From Auriscalpium vulgare (lineage: Eukaryota; Basidiomycota; Agaricomycetes; Russulales; Auriscalpiaceae): DNA of 64,000 nucleotides. The stretch lies in contig JAHBBC010000020.1 of NCBI GenBank assembly GCA_019915015.1, positions 744,001 to 808,000 of the forward strand. The letters run 5' to 3'. The notes beneath the pieces were generated by a model, which made no database searches, was not told where the DNA came from, and was given only the letters and a program-made list of their open reading frames with translations. Below are positions 35,455 to 47,813 of this stretch, one piece after another (position 1 is the stretch's first letter; the number at the start of each line of letters is the position of its first letter). Both the position numbers and the translations under genes were made by a program.

Positions 35455-36427
35455 ATGTCAACCCGTCCTCTTGACCCCCGCCGGCGCCGAACGGTTGACA
35501 ACGAAGCGCATCAAATCTCGCATGAAGACGCCTTTGCGCCGTCTGGCGAAACCCGCCCACCACTCGGGGTGAAGGTCACAGGCTACCGACTTCTCAATAC
35601 CGCTGTCATACTGGCTTTCGGGATTCCCAAGGCGGTACTCTCGTACAGGGGCGAGAGCGTCACACCGACAACGCTGGATTGGATGCTCGGAGTGTTCTGC
35701 GCGGTCTGGTATGTCGCTCCGCCCTGTCTTCGCGCGACTACAGCTGATCGGCCGGCAAGCCTGTATTGGCTTGGCTTGTACGAGGCCCTTCAGCCGCCAG
35801 CCCTGCCATTTTTCTTCCACAATGACCATTCGCACACCATATGGCTCGGTGCGTGACCAGCCGCTCGCAACCTCAAAGCCTTCCGAGTTGAGTTGACTAC
35901 CCAGTCCTGCGTATCTCACTTGGAGTCTGCATGCCCATGAGCCTGTTCAGCGTGACAGTGGTGTTGCTCGTCCAACTCGCCACTAAATCGTTGGGCGACA
36001 TCCCGGATTTCCGCATGACGACATTTGTGCTCACACCGTGTGCTGCTGTTGTATACGTCTTCTTGCTGTACCTAGTGCGCAAGTTCTACCGCTGGGTGTG
36101 TATCTATCCGCCGAATGTGGCTCCGTGGTTTCTCTGATGGGCTCTCTCAGCTTCTGGGCTCTGGCGATCCACCACAGCTGGGCTCGTCCCCCATGTACAG
36201 GACGAAATGGATCGTACGAGGGATCGTCCGAGGTTTGTGGGAAGCTGGTATGTACGTTAGCCTCACTTTCAGTCATCATAGCGATATCATTTTTGTCAGT
36301 TGTCAGCGCACCTGAGGACTGCTCTGATCATGGAGCGGCAGGAGCATTTGCTTTCGTCGCAGGTCTCGAGATTGGCGCTGTAGCATGCGGCCTCTTTACT
36401 GCATGTATCTTTATTATCATTGCATGA
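35455..36427 (+). CDS. Multi-pass membrane protein A (Agaricomycete family)
   Basis: Five exons: 35455-35708, 35760-35848, 35905-36095, 36151-36232 and 36273-36427, 771 bases, 256 residues. About six hydrophobic segments are visible, including LLNTAVILAFGIPKAVL, FVLTPCAAVVYVFLLYLV and a C-terminal helix ending in CIFIIIA. A conserved signature in its paralogues is TGYRL..., KAVLSY(R/K)G, then (T/V)(T/A)LDW or LEW, and YWLGLYE...PP followed by FFHNDHS. I recognise it as a family shared by Agaricomycetes but know no function. It is a paralogue of gene B, which faces it tail to tail 90 bases away, and of the dead copy at 46.7-47.2 kb. The last intron is only 40 bases. Confidence 0.78.
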
Positions 36428-36517
36428 GAAATCGTATCCAGCTTCTAAATTACTGAGGTCATGACAGCGCCTTCGTCCCTGGAGCACACAGCGCACGAAT
36501 TGTGCGCCAGGCTTGTC

Positions 36518-37522
36518 CTACCGAGCAGAACTGGCGTTCTCTACGCGGGAATGACTCGGAAAGAGCCAGTCCAAACCCACGTACGAAATAGTGCAATACA
36601 GCGATAAGGCGCAGATGAACCCGAGACAACTAGCAACTCGTTCCGTGTGAGCTGTAGATCGTCAGCGTCAGCGACGCAGCGACGCGCAGTCCGGGTGGAG
36701 GGAAACACACCATAGCAGACGCCACGGCGGTTCTCGGTCCCGTAATCAAGAACGATGGCCTTCAGACTTTGCCCTGGCTGTGTGAGCAGCACCAGTTCTC
36801 GTAGAGCCTGTAAAGAGCTTTGAGCGGGAGAATAGCGCAGCCGAGTGCGGTTGGAGGACGGCACCTACCTTGACTGAGCGTTTGTACGACACATAAAGAA
36901 TAACGGATGAGGCCAAGAACAGCAGAAGCATGAGGATTTCAGCCACCCCGTGCGCACGCAACATGGAGATGAAGCGTGCTAGCGCATAGAACGACGGTAA
37001 AAGAACGAAAAACGCCACGCCGTCAGCAAACTGGAGCGCTGGGAGGTGTAAGCATAGAGAAGAGCAGGGAACTGAATATGTTCGCGCACCGTGTGCGAGG
37101 AAGCGCAGCAGGTGGAGGACGACGACATCGCTGTGGTCCTCATGAAAAAACCACGGCCAGAGCGGCGGCTGCACGGTCTCGTAAAAGCCCAGGTAGTAAA
37201 GCCTTTGTGCACGTCAAGCAAGATCTCAGGCTGTTGATAAATCAACGCACCCAACTGCACCGGCTCCGCCGAAAATCCATTCCAGTGCAACCGGCGCTGT
37301 TGAAAAGCCCTTGTATGAGAGGACCGCTTTCGCCGTGGCAACTGCGATCGCCAATGCCATGTTGAAGAGTCGGTAGCCCGTCAGCTTAACGTGGCGGGTT
37401 CCGGACGTCGGAGCATGTGTCGAGATAGCTGGGGTGGGGAGGATGGCGGATTGGTGGCCGAGGATGCGTCCTGGCACGACATCCAGACCGCATTCACCTA
37501 TATCAAGACTGACTTCTTCCAT
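36518..37522 (-). CDS. Multi-pass membrane protein B, paralogue of A
   Basis: Five exons: 37251-37522, 37090-37202, 36869-37038, 36711-36807 and 36518-36651, 786 bases, 261 residues. The exon order and intron phases match gene A. Shared blocks are LTGYRLFNMALAIAVA, KAVLSYKGFSTAPVALEW, YYLGFYETVQPPLWPWFFH and a following LLRFLAHG. Hydrophobic helices continue through FFVLLPSFYALARFIS and ILMLLLFLASSVILYVSY to the C-terminal LSLYCTISYVGLDWLF. There is no signal peptide and no enzymatic motif, so the role is unknown. The pair A/B most likely arose by inverted duplication. Both copies are open, which implies they are kept. Confidence 0.8.
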
Positions 37523-37764
37523 TATGGCGTCCTAGCATAGACAAAAGAAAACGTTGAACACGAGAGTCAAGAGTTGAACGTCGAACATAGCATCAAGCGA
37601 AGGCTGTGGTATTTGCTCCAAGTGAGCTATCAAATCTGATAAGATTTGGTGACATGGAAGGGTGAGCTGCAAGTAACTACAGCAGCATTACTATCTGAGA
37701 ATCCATCGCCGAAGCGTGATGGGCTGTACATGTATAGCTTCGCAATATACTCTGTGCGCACTTG

Positions 37765-39560
37765 TCAAGGCTCCGGGCCCGTATACGCCAACGGATCATA
37801 CGTCCCTTCCTCCTCCTCCTGCTCCCTCTCCCACTTCACCAGCCTCTCCATCAAATCCGCCCACTGCTCCTCTGTCTCCACGCCGTCCAACCACTCGCGC
37901 ACATACTCCTCACCGCGGCTCTCGATCCTCACCCATCCCTTCTTCAAGGACGTGATGTAATCCACGCCGAACACGCGCCACTGCTCCGTAAACTTGCGCC
38001 CGCGCGGCACGCCCGGGTGCCCGCCCAGCCCGCGCGCCTGCAGGTACTCGACGAGCCCGTCCTGGTAGCGCGTGCCGCCGCCGTCGCCGGGGATGCGGTG
38101 CCCGATGTACGCGCAGTCGTAGCCGTCCGCACGCAGGCGCGTCTCGTCCGCGAGCAGGTCCGAGTAGAGCTCCGCGCGCGAGTCGAGGAGCTCGGGGTAC
38201 GCGAGCGTGTACGCGGCGAAGAGGCCTTGCGCAGCGTCGGAGATCGCGTTGGAGACGAAAATGGGCAGGCCGATGAAGTAGAGTGCGCCGACGGGGTACG
38301 CGGTGTCGAGAGAGAGGACGTGTTGGTAGACGGGGTGGACGCGGCGCAGGTTCGTCGACAGGTGCTCGTCCTGATCGGTCTGGGTCGGCACGATATCGAG
38401 GTGTCCGCCAGCGGTGAGGAACGGAATGCGGAGCTCGTAGCCAGTTCCCCACACGATCGTGTCAATATGGGTGAGCGTCGTGTTGTCCGTGAAGACAATC
38501 GAGTTGGACGTGAAGTGTGAGATGCGCGGCTTGTTCTCGGTGCCCGGCATAGGTGGGAATGGCAGCGCAGGCTTCTTGATTGTGGCTGGCTTCAGAGACA
38601 CATACGTCTGCAAGACTTGGTCAGCGAACCATATCACGAACGACAAGACTACGACGCACGGAGTTTGTGAGAGGGGCAATTTGCTGAGCAATGTCGCGGG
38701 TGCTCGCACCGCCTCCGACAACAACCACGTTCCTGCCGGCGTAGTCCTCCGGTTGTCGATAATATATTGAGTGCAGCGTCTTCCTATTCGGCGCGCCTGC
38801 CTCCCATAGATCACGTCCAGGAATAATAGGCTCAAATGGGTAGTGATTGTGCCCACTGGCGACGATCAGGTGGTCGAATTGTGACACAGATGTCTCGTTC
38901 CGCAGATCGTCGCGGACCGCCACTCGCCAGTGCCCAGCTTCGCTCGTTCCTCGCCACTGCGTCTCCAGTACTTCGTGATTGAACTTGATATATGAGGAAA
39001 GATTCCAATGCTCGACGATGTCTCGGTGGTATTGTTGGACGGCAGGGTGCCGTGGGTAGAGCGGGGTGCCTGGTCGGAAAGGGAAGTTGGGTAGCGTCAC
39101 TGCGGAGCAGATCGAGGTAAGCGGAAGCTGTTTCGCGCGTGCATAAATGGGACGCACTGGTCGGATGAGGCGTATTGGTCAACAGGCGAGGATATAGCGG
39201 TGTTTCGGGCAGTTCTGGGGGGTTGGGAGGATTGGGGTCGGGCAGCCTATGCCGTCTCAAGCATCAGCGTCGCGTACGCCCGCAAGGAACAAGTACTCAC
39301 CAGATGCCGCCGACGTCTCGTCGCTGCTCGAACAGCACGATCTCCCATCCTTGTCGCGCCTCCTCCGGGAGGTCTCCAATCAGTGCCTTCAACGCACCAA
39401 CACCACCAGTACCCGCGCCTACGATTGCGATGCGCTTGCTCGGGGCGCTAACCCCAAGTGGCGCCTGCACGGCTGACGCGTCGACCAGGTGCAGTGACGC
39501 GAAGTGCAGGCCAAGGGTAGACAGAGTGAGGCGGGCCAGCAACCCCATCCTATGCAGCAT
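37765..39560 (-). CDS. Flavin-containing monooxygenase (class B)
   Basis: Four exons: 39301-39560, 39158-39246, 38660-39099 and 37765-38607, 1632 bases, 543 residues. The FAD motif GAGTGG (48-53, context KRIAIVGAGTGGVGALKAL) and the second dinucleotide motif VVVVGGGASTRDIAQQI for NADPH are both present, with the linking block FDHLIVASGHNHYPFEP. A later ATG-like motif reads DTIVWGTGYELRIPFL. The N-terminal 30 residues (LTLSTLGLHFASLHLVDASA) look like a signal or membrane anchor. Such enzymes oxygenate N or S atoms or perform Baeyer-Villiger oxidations. The substrate cannot be told. The acidic C-terminal tail (EREQEEEE) is longer than in animal FMOs. Intact. Confidence 0.92.
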
Positions 39561-40769
39561 TTCGAGCTCAAGGTAAAGCAGAGGTGGTTGTGCTGGGCAG
39601 GCTGTCTTAATAACGCGTGTTGGGTCGACGAGGGCCGGAGATGACTCAATGATAGCCTGAATGTCGACACTTGCTTCGATTTGTTCGCCATGCCCGAGTC
39701 GTGTTGCGTGCTAGGATGATACCAAATACGGCAGTCAAGCCGGTGCAGCGCAGCAAGCCATGGCGATTACTGAACATAGCGACGTATGAGCATACGTTGA
39801 ATGGCTCTTGCTAGCTCTTGCCGTACGTCCAGGGGGCGCAGAATCTGAGCGAGGAGTAGCATCGTTTCGTTAGGCGCTTGACGCGGCACGCGTGTCCTCT
39901 GGGTGCATCTCGACTGGCTATAGCCTATGGGCGAACGGCAAGCCACCGACAGATACGGATATTAGGAAGAGCGGAAGAGCTTTCATCTTTTGACGGCATG
40001 AGGCACAACCAGGCTCGCGGAGAAGGACCAGGCGTACCATTCGGCCCTGTGGAGGTCGGAGCGAGTATGTAGAGGTGAGATGTACCCGCATGATTGAGCC
40101 TGGAGGCAGGTAGCGCCATCTTTCTGCAACATAGACGAAGATGAGGACGAGACCGACACGGAGATATGTAAGCCGAGGGAATGTAAGTGCATACCTGCGA
40201 CTTCTGGCAGCGCCTCGTAGGCGGACTATATTCCCAGTCTCCCGTTTGCCCCTGGTCGAGTACTAAAGAAGGCTTTGGGTATTCAGAAGACTTCCAGTAC
40301 TTGGAAGGATTAGGAAGTACACTATAATGGCAAGAGGAGAAACACGTACGACTACGAATGCCTCGTCGCTCTCGTTGATCTTGGACGCGCACCGCGCCCC
40401 AACATGTCAATTTCATGACTCCCAAAGCATGCACGCAGAGCACGAGGGTACGCTGCTGGTTGGTGGATGAGGGCGAACAGGTAAAAGCGTCGTTCAAGAC
40501 TCCGAGGCTGCTGCCAGTATAGTGTTGGCGGGCAATCTGATAATGCCACGTGATCGTTGCCTGCTCGCAGCATCAATTCATCGAGCTTGCTCTTTCTTAC
40601 ATCTTGTCCCACCAATACCTCGAGCCACTCTTCGACTGCGCTTGCCGCTACAGTGATTTTGTTCCATCTACAATGAAGCATGTATGACGTCATCTCTCAC
40701 ACTCCCAGCGCTCAGGCTCAGGCTGTCTGGTTCAGTCAAAGACTGGTCAATTCCAGCCTTCAGCCCTCC
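39561..40769. other. intergenic, no gene recognised
   Basis: Promoter side of the monooxygenase gene and of the NTF2-like gene. Frames on the minus strand at 39925-40690 lack motifs and splice support. Confidence 0.45.
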
Positions 40770-41384
40770 ATGACTAGCGCATACAATCATCCCTCTTTGA
40801 CGGACTGGGCACAGACCGGTCTCGCCGCTATCTACACCGCATCATCCGAGGAAGCGGTTAATACTGCCGTGGAAGCATTCTTCTCTCCCAATGTCGAGAT
40901 ACACCTGAACGAGGAGAAGCTCTCGCGAGAGGAGATGCGTCAGCGGATCATGGATAAATGGCACGCCGGCAAGATTGGTGTGAAATGGGAGAATGTGCTC
41001 GAGGTGCCGAGGGAGGAATCTGAGGTGCGTTCACTAGGCCGTCTCCGCGTACGCTCGCTAACTTGGCCGTTGTGAAGTCGATTGTACCAACTGGTCTTAT
41101 CGGAGGATTTTATGTCCTCACCCTGTCTCTCAGATTCCGCTTGCGCGCGGCGCCGATGCAGAATCTCACATACGTGGCCGTCAACGGCAGGCAAGAACCT
41201 CTTTCTTTCCAGCGCTATAGTGCACCGCTCACAGGCCGTATGTAGGATTGAACAAGATCCCAGTGTGCAGCCCGACGAACATGGGGATCGTCGTCGCGTC
41301 ACGTATCTGTACGGGACCGAGGTTAGCAAGCGACCGCCCGTCCATCTCCACTCGGTCGCACAGCCGGCGGACAAACCGGAGTGA
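40770..41384 (+). CDS. NTF2-like / SnoaL-type small protein
   Basis: Three exons: 40770-41024, 41078-41190 and 41246-41384, 507 bases, 168 residues. The start MTSAYNHPSLTDWAQTGL is followed by a helix and the segment EAFFSPNVEIHLNEEKLSRE, then DKWHAGKIGVKWENVLEVP, and a beta-rich half through NLTYVAVNGRIEQDPSV to a C-terminal RVTYLYG. This cone-like helix-then-sheet order suggests an NTF2/SnoaL fold, which serves as a scaffold for small enzymes and binding proteins. The second intron (41191-41245) begins GCAAGA, a GC-AG intron. Splicing there is the only way I found to keep both halves in frame. A start 90 bases upstream is possible. Confidence 0.7.
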
Positions 41385-42504
41385 GCAGCGCAGGCCGAAA
41401 ATGATGTCGAAAGCATAAAACTCGATTGTAAGTCCAGTATTGTAAGTCCAGTACTTCGCTCATTCACTTCGTGACTGACGCCTCTTTGCAGGTACGATAC
41501 TGTACCATGTCCGTCGAAGAAATGTGGCAATATACTCTGCAAGTGTTTGTCGGGCTTCATGGTCATTGGGGCGACTGCATTGTATGCCATATCGCATCCA
41601 ACTGTTTAGCAGCCCACTGGATATACCCCGATGTTGCCAAACCTAAACCAGAACCCCGTCCTTACCGCTCCGCGTCTAGAAGGCAAGGCTGACAGGCAAA
41701 ATAACTTGTGGGCGTAGGATCCTGAGGTAGACGACCTGGTGGTCCACCCGATAGACTGCTCCGTGATTGCGATTTGGGATGAGACATGTGTACGCTGGGA
41801 AGCACAGTGCGTAGGACAAACGATAACGCCTTTCGTACGCCTCTGAACCGCCTGACAGGTTGTCTTCATCTACTCACTTCTTGTACATCAGCCCAAGCAA
41901 ACACGCCGTCCGCCACCACAGCCGAAGCGTGTCTCTCATAATTCGTTTGGACCCTCTTTGTTGCGAAATGTGCGTGCCTGGCATCCGAAGAACTGCGGCC
42001 TGACAATAATATAGCTCCTGCTGCCGGACATACGCATGACCGTGTCCAATCTTTCGCAGGCCATTCACTTCCTCGTAGACAACGACTTCTTAGAGAACGT
42101 GGAGATGAACGACTCACTTCTTGTAAGCACGACTGATAAGTAAGGCATGTAAACTAGCGGTGACAGTGGCCGCTGACAAAACGCTCAGACTTGAAACACG
42201 GGTCTGTCGGCATCGGTCGGTTGAATTCGTCTCTCCGGTACATTTGGCAGCTCTGAGCAACTCCTTTCGTTTTAAAGTGCACGTCGTGCTCGGGTCAAGG
42301 CGGGCGGAAAAGCAAACAGCCGAGCGCTGAGACGTTCAAGGTAGATGCTTTGCGGCTGATTAAGATTATGCGCACTCTACCACCGATTTATCAACGATAC
42401 AGGACGGCACCTGATTCGAAGGCCACAGTCAGCTGTAGTCAGACCGCCCGCATGCCCGAGGATGAGACGAATGCGGTGACGCTGACTGCATGATTTACGA
42501 GATG
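41385..42504. other. intergenic, no gene recognised
   Basis: About 1.1 kb. A minus-strand frame at 41874-42068 (with YVRQQELYYCQAAVLRMPG) is open but isolated. Nothing else is supported. Confidence 0.4.
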
Positions 42505-42512
42505 CTTATAAG
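42505..42512 (+). promoter_or_regulatory. TATA-like element of MDR reductase copy 1
   Basis: CTTATAAG ends 39 bases before the ATG at 42552. The same palindromic word stands at nearly the same place before the inverted copy at 57.8-59.1 kb. Confidence 0.5.
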
Positions 42513-42551
42513 ACACCGCGATGATTTCAAAGGATGCAGCCCACAGTCAAC

Positions 42552-43828
42552 ATGACACCACCCCTCAGGCAGAAGGCTGCGGTTGTAGGGGAGAACGGCA
42601 CAGCTGTACTCGCTGAAGTGAATGTACCGAAGGTAGGGCCCGGGCAGATCCTCGTCAAGGTCATCGCAGCGGCGCAGAATCCTTCAGACTGTGAGTTGCC
42701 CGCTGCCCAAGCGACCGCATACTCATCTGTGAGCAGGGAGGACTGCCAAAGGCGTGCAAGCCACGGGCGCAGTACTAGGTCTCGACTACGCAGGAGTAGT
42801 CGAAGAGATCGGACCAGATGTTCCCGTGGGGCTGCGCTACGTCGGGGAGCGCGTGTGTGGTTTCGTCAAGGGTGGTGGGTCCGACTTCTCTCTAGTAACA
42901 CCTTCCGACCTTTGACCATCCCGAACAGGCGTGGGGCCAACTGGCGCTTTCTCCGAATATCTCGTCGGAAGCGCACAGTTGGGAGTCATCCCCATCCCGG
43001 TGGGCTGGCCCTTCGAGGACGCAGCGCAGATCGGCGTGGCGGCGCTCACGGCCATACAGGCCCTCTGGGAAGCGCACAAGGACCTGCCCACGCCTCTTGC
43101 GCCCACGACGACGCCCCTCCCCATTCTTGTGTATGGCGGCTCGTCGGCCGTCGGATTCTACACCATTCAGTTCGCCAAACTTTCCGGCCTGCGCGTTCTC
43201 GTGACCGCTTCCCCCCGTAATTTCGAACTGCTCAAAGAGTACGGGGCGGACGAGCTGTTCGATTACAAGGATTCAAAGGTGTCGCAAAAGATCAAGGCGG
43301 CGACGGGGGGCAAGCTGAAGCACGCTGTGGATATGATATCTGAGGCTGGATCCGGGACCATCATCGCGGAGGCTTTTGGAGAAGAGGGCGGGCACATCGG
43401 CCAGATCCTGACCTATCCGAGCCCGAAAGAGAACGTAACTGTCAAGTTCACCCTCGCATATGACCTTCTTGGCGAGGTATGTCAAGTAAAATCTGGTGCT
43501 GGACATCTTCGCTGACCATCGAATCGATGATGTGCCAGGACTTTGAGACTCCGAGACCGTTCAAAGCGACGCCGGAATATCGCGAACATAGCGAGAAGGT
43601 GGTCAAGCTCTTGGCAGAGATTTTGGCCTTGGGAAAGGTGAAGCCGATGCCCAAGCTGATCTTGCCGAAGGGCCTAGCGAGCGTACAGGAAGGATTTGAC
43701 TACATGACGAGCGGAAAGGTGTGTAATCAATGGTTTAGCAACGATGCGTCTGGTAATTGATCGTATACTAGGTCAGCGCGCAGAAGATCACCTACAGGAT
43801 TACCGACACTCCTGGAGTGAGCGCGTAA
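42552..43828 (+). CDS. MDR enoyl reductase / quinone-oxidoreductase-like, copy 1
   Basis: Five exons: 42552-42690, 42737-42874, 42929-43476, 43539-43718 and 43772-43828, 1062 bases, 353 residues. Start chosen by match to copy 2 (MTPPLRQKAAVVGENGTA). N-terminal GroES-like fold with NPSDWRTAKG and LGLDYAGVVEEIG. The NADPH site is LVYGGSSAVGFYTIQFAK, and the motif YRITDTPGVSA closes the protein. There are no zinc-ligand cysteines, so it belongs to the zinc-free trans-acting enoyl reductase or quinone reductase branch (ToxD-like), reducing an activated C=C bond with NADPH. Members often sit near polyketide genes, but none is visible here. It is a close paralogue of the inverted gene at 57815-59089, with every intron conserved. 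Confidence 0.92.
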
Positions 43829-44362
43829 TATCCCACAGTGCCTGCGATCGCTCGTGCGAGTTGGGAACGTCATTGAGAAGGATTAGTTGTACGATAAATA
43901 CGTGGCGTGAATCGATCCCCCATCGAACTACTAAGAGAGAACTTCGTGTATCGCTGCCGAATCTAGTGCGTGCATTTTTCTGTTCGGCTGAGAATCGCGC
44001 ACCAGTGACATCTTGGTAAAGCACGGAGAGAAAGATATCCAGGTGGCATGGTTTTGTCAGGTCAGAAGAGTGCAGACCACGCTCAACTTCGACTATGATG
44101 TCAGTAGTCACATATGGCGCAGAGCCGCCGGGTGCCATGTTCAGAGCGACGCGTCGGATATGATGCCGTCCGGCGAGCTATCAAGTTGCGCATGCATGAC
44201 TTACGGTGACTTACGTTCAGGATACGATGTGTCCAGAGAGATGGAGCCACAACGCAGTGAGCGCTCGCTTCAGAGAGAGTGAGTTCGAGTGACGCTCGAT
44301 TCCTCCCTCATAAGACTACTATCTGGACTAACCTATCTTACATCCAAAGCGCGCCAGCCGGT
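43829..44362. other. intergenic between convergent genes
   Basis: Lies between the 3' ends of MDR copy 1 and the degenerate kinase gene. No frame or repeat supported. Confidence 0.5.
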
Positions 44363-46536
44363 CTACGCATGCATCACTTCTCTCAAACCGCTCGGTTCCT
44401 TCGGGTAGCCGCCCTCAGGCGCGATGAGCACGCTGTCCGGCACCGTGGTGCGCAGGTCCCAAAATTTTTGCAGGGCCTCGCTCGCGCTTGGCCTGCGGAG
44501 CGGGTCAGCGTCTGTGAGTTCCTCCAGAAGGCGCTTGTATTGAGGCACGAGTTCGTCTAGAATGCTGATGGCATGGGTTCCTTCATACGGTGCATACCCG
44601 CAGGACTCCTTACACGAGTATTCAGTTAGTTATCATGAGGACTGGCAAGCAACTGACCTCCATAATTTGGAGTGTTCTGCGCTCTCGGACAAGAGCTTCC
44701 AGAGCAATGGCACCGAAACCGTACACCTGAAGAGCGCGCAGCGAGCGTTTCGTCGTGAGTGATCAGCAACGATCCTGAGTCAAACAGACTTACATCAACA
44801 GGGCCCAATAGGTAGTCCTTGCCTTCATGGGCTGCGCCAGGAAGTCTTTCCACAACCTCGGGAGCGATGAAAGGGGCGGTACCACAATATTCATTGGCTA
44901 CACGGTCTGAGAGAGGCGTGTCTTCCGGATATTGTTTGGATATGCCGAAGTCGATTATCCCGACTCGCATGTCGAACGTCGAGAAGATGGGTACAGGAAT
45001 AAGATGGTTTTTCGCGGTTATACCCATCGCGTTGTGGTTGCCGACTATATTGGCCGATGAGAAATCCTGTTATGACAACATCAATTCGGCCTCACTGCTC
45101 ATACGTCGATGGCCTACTCGGTGAAAGATCCTGTGTTCATGCAGAAAAGACAGTGCCTGAAATAGAGAATGTCAGTCAGATGACCCAACATCATATGCAT
45201 CTCGCACTCACCTCCAGAGTCTGTACTGTCCGAGCGAAATAGTCGTCCACCTGCCATACGTGAATGTCGAACGGATGCATTTCCCACGATGGCTCTACAA
45301 GAAACGAGCACCCTTCGGCCTCAATGACGTCGATGAAGGGAATAGTATGATTCGATCCGTAACTTCGCAGCGCAGGAGAATTGAGGAAACGTAGGATATC
45401 GATTTCGGCGCTATCCTTTTCGACGGCCTTGACGACGACGAGTCTATTGCGCCGGTCATAAGCTTGACGCGCGATATTATTCTGTTATATGCGTCAGAAA
45501 CTGTTAATTCCATGCAATTGCGTGCGCATACCATGGTTAACCAGGCTCTCCGTATAACATCATCCTCTTGTGAAGGCGACCAGTGGATGAACATCTCACT
45601 GTCATTTGGCTGGAAGGGGTCCTTCGGCGGTGAAAGGGAGAAGGATCGGATAGGGGACTTTCAAGTTTCCACCAGATGGAGGTAACCAATTAAGTAAGAT
45701 GTCGTAGCCCTGCGACGAGAAATATGGCAAGATGCTCTTCCACACGGCGTCGGCCTCCCGGTCCTCCTCCATATCTATACACGAGCTCAGAGAGGGCAGC
45801 GATGGCAATGTCGGTGATGGTACGGAAAAGCTGATGGGCTCGTCGAAGGGTTTGATGCGCAGAGATACATCGCCACATAATGCTTCCGGAGTCTTGAAGG
45901 TGATGAGTCGATTGCGGGCGCCGGCTGTCTTCCTCGTCGATTGAGCATCAACGAAATAAGGCGGAACAGACATACACATATCAGATGCTTGAAATGACGC
46001 CCAGGCAAGACGACTGGAGATGGGATGGGATTCGACCTCGTCGACCCAGCACAGAACCGTGACCGTGGACCATGAATGGGCGGCGCTGGAAAATGCTGTC
46101 CAGTGTCGGTCCACTCAAAGATTTAAGATCAATACGCACAGTTTCAGGTGTAAATCCCAAGACAGTTCAAGCTGGAAAGGAGAGGACTCTGTCTTGTATT
46201 TCGTCTCCCCGTCTACGACAACGGAGACGTATAACGCCCCGGTTGGATTGCTGCGTTGATTCTCAAAGAATACAAGGCTGATTCCTGTGATGACATCAAT
46301 GGCGTCAGATCCACAACTGAAGAGGGTCTGGCGTTATGCTACGCAGCAGCAAGCTGACCTTCGAGCACCACCAACTCAACGGAGTCGGGGGCAAGCAATG
46401 AAAGGGTATCTCTAAAAGAGTCCTTTCCATGCGAGTGGGATCTGGTATGGCGAGTAGGCATCTCCGGCTTTGGGAGCTTCAAGTTAGTTGAACGACTGCG
46501 GGCCTTATATTCAGAACGACTATCTTCTGATACCAT
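44363..46536 (-). pseudogene. C2-like/protein-kinase gene, frameshifted copy D
   Basis: Eight exons matching copy E: 46359-46536, 46140-46284, 45532-46085, 45212-45481, 45118-45156, 44794-45066, 44658-44726 and 44363-44608. The N-terminal region and kinase core are readable (VVVKAVEKDSAEIDILRF; FHR/DF over an intron; VGIIDFGISKQYPE; GTAPFIAPEVVE). Exon 3 differs from E by seven extra bases around 45632-45670, which shifts the frame and leads to a TGA about 30 codons before the exon end. A 49-base intron with a weak GTCCCC donor could rescue it. I therefore call it a probable pseudogene. Unlike E, this copy has a longer N-terminus of about 55 Ser/Arg/Lys-rich residues, starting MVSEDSRSEYKARSRS. 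Confidence 0.72.
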
Positions 46537-46654
46537 AAGGTCAAGCTACGGAGACTAACTGCGGGCTGTCCGGTGAGGCCTTGAGGGCTTCAAAGTCCGC
46601 CTACTCCGACAGGCAGAGTCGGTCAATGCCATTAGAAACGTGCAGGACACGCAC

Positions 46655-47191
46655 CGTGGCCGAGGAAGCGGAGAAGAGGATAGCCGATGACAGCGCTGTA
46701 CTAGTCATCGTGAAACAACCACAACAACATCGGTGGCCAAAAGCCAACCTACAATATGCGATGTTGAAAGGGAAGTTCCGGAAAGGCATTTACATAAAAG
46801 CAGGTGCGCACCCGATCGACAAAGCTCCCCCGAATATACTTACCTGGCATTCCAGTGTTGTCGGCGCAGTCGAGAACCCATTGTATGAGAGGATCGCTTT
46901 CACAGCGGCCGCCGCCAGCGTGATGCTGAGAAGCAGGTACCCTGTTAGCTCGGAATGGCCGACTCCAAAAGTGGGAAGAGGCTAGTCTCCGTAGCTGACT
47001 CAATGGCAGATGATAGTCGATCTTACATATAGAAGAGGCGGGCTTTGAGGGAGCTGAGGCCCGGGCGGAGGATACATGATGTTGTCGGACTCGGAGAATG
47101 TGTGAACGTCCTCTACAAGGCTGCTTAGAACAATATCACCGATATCAAGACTTTGGGTCCATCGTGACATCTTGGCATTGGTATTGACCAC
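46655..47191 (-). pseudogene. truncated third copy of the membrane-protein A/B family
   Basis: Exons 47027-47191, 46844-46981 and 46655-46748 keep the intron positions of genes A and B. The blocks HSELTGYLLLSITLAAAA, KAILSYNGFSTAPTTLE and LLRFLGHG identify the family. Exon 3 has an in-frame TAG at 46701-46703, inside FHDD-stop-YSAVIGYPLLRF, where B reads FFHEDHSDVVVLHLL. The last two exons of the family are missing, because the start of kinase copy D follows about 120 bases on. This is a dead, truncated copy. Confidence 0.75.
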
Positions 47192-47432
47192 AAACCAAGG
47201 AGCTTATACATGTTGAAGTTGAAGTCACAGGCACCTCGATGCGCTTGAGCGCCGAGCCTGAGTCAGCAGCTTTGCGGCCCGCCCGGGCCGAGCTTCGGCC
47301 TCAATATTCGCTGCCTTGCCCCAGGAAAATCTTGTTCACGGTCCTCTCGAAGCAACGCAGACTCAGCCAGAGGCTAGAAACATATCGCTCTATCATAAGG
47401 TGAACCTCGGACATCGATCGCTGCACTGCACC

Positions 47433-47790
47433 ATATCCGACAAACAGCACTCCCGCTCGCTGCCCTCTATAGCATGGTCGAAAAGACAGCTCCCTTTCCC
47501 GATGCATCACTCACAATCTCTCCCTCACCGACCTCGGTAGCCTGGGGTACTCATGCCCTGCTACATACGCTCGCACCCGGGACTTCACAGTCTCTCACCA
47601 CCCGAACATCGGCGCAATTCGCAGCGCACACTCTCAGGCTTCAGCCCTGTCGCAGAGGAGAGCGATCGCCCACGTTCCCCGTCGCACTAATGTACCCATC
47701 AGTGATCACGCACATTGATCCTGTCACGGAGTACATCAAATTCGCGATGATGATGATGATACCCTCGCCGCGTGTCGTAATTCATGCTAC
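47433..47790 (+). pseudogene. decayed copy of the small basic protein gene F
   Basis: The stretch aligns base by base with the intact gene at 50355-50760. The start codon is ATA at 47433-47435 instead of ATG. Several indels break the frame. A run of gat codons that gives the Met-run in F is kept (near 47745-47760). The basic C-terminal third is absent and the sequence runs directly into the 3' end of kinase copy E. Confidence 0.8.
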
Positions 47791-47813
47791 ATAAAAAATG
47801 TGCGCCAGTCAGT

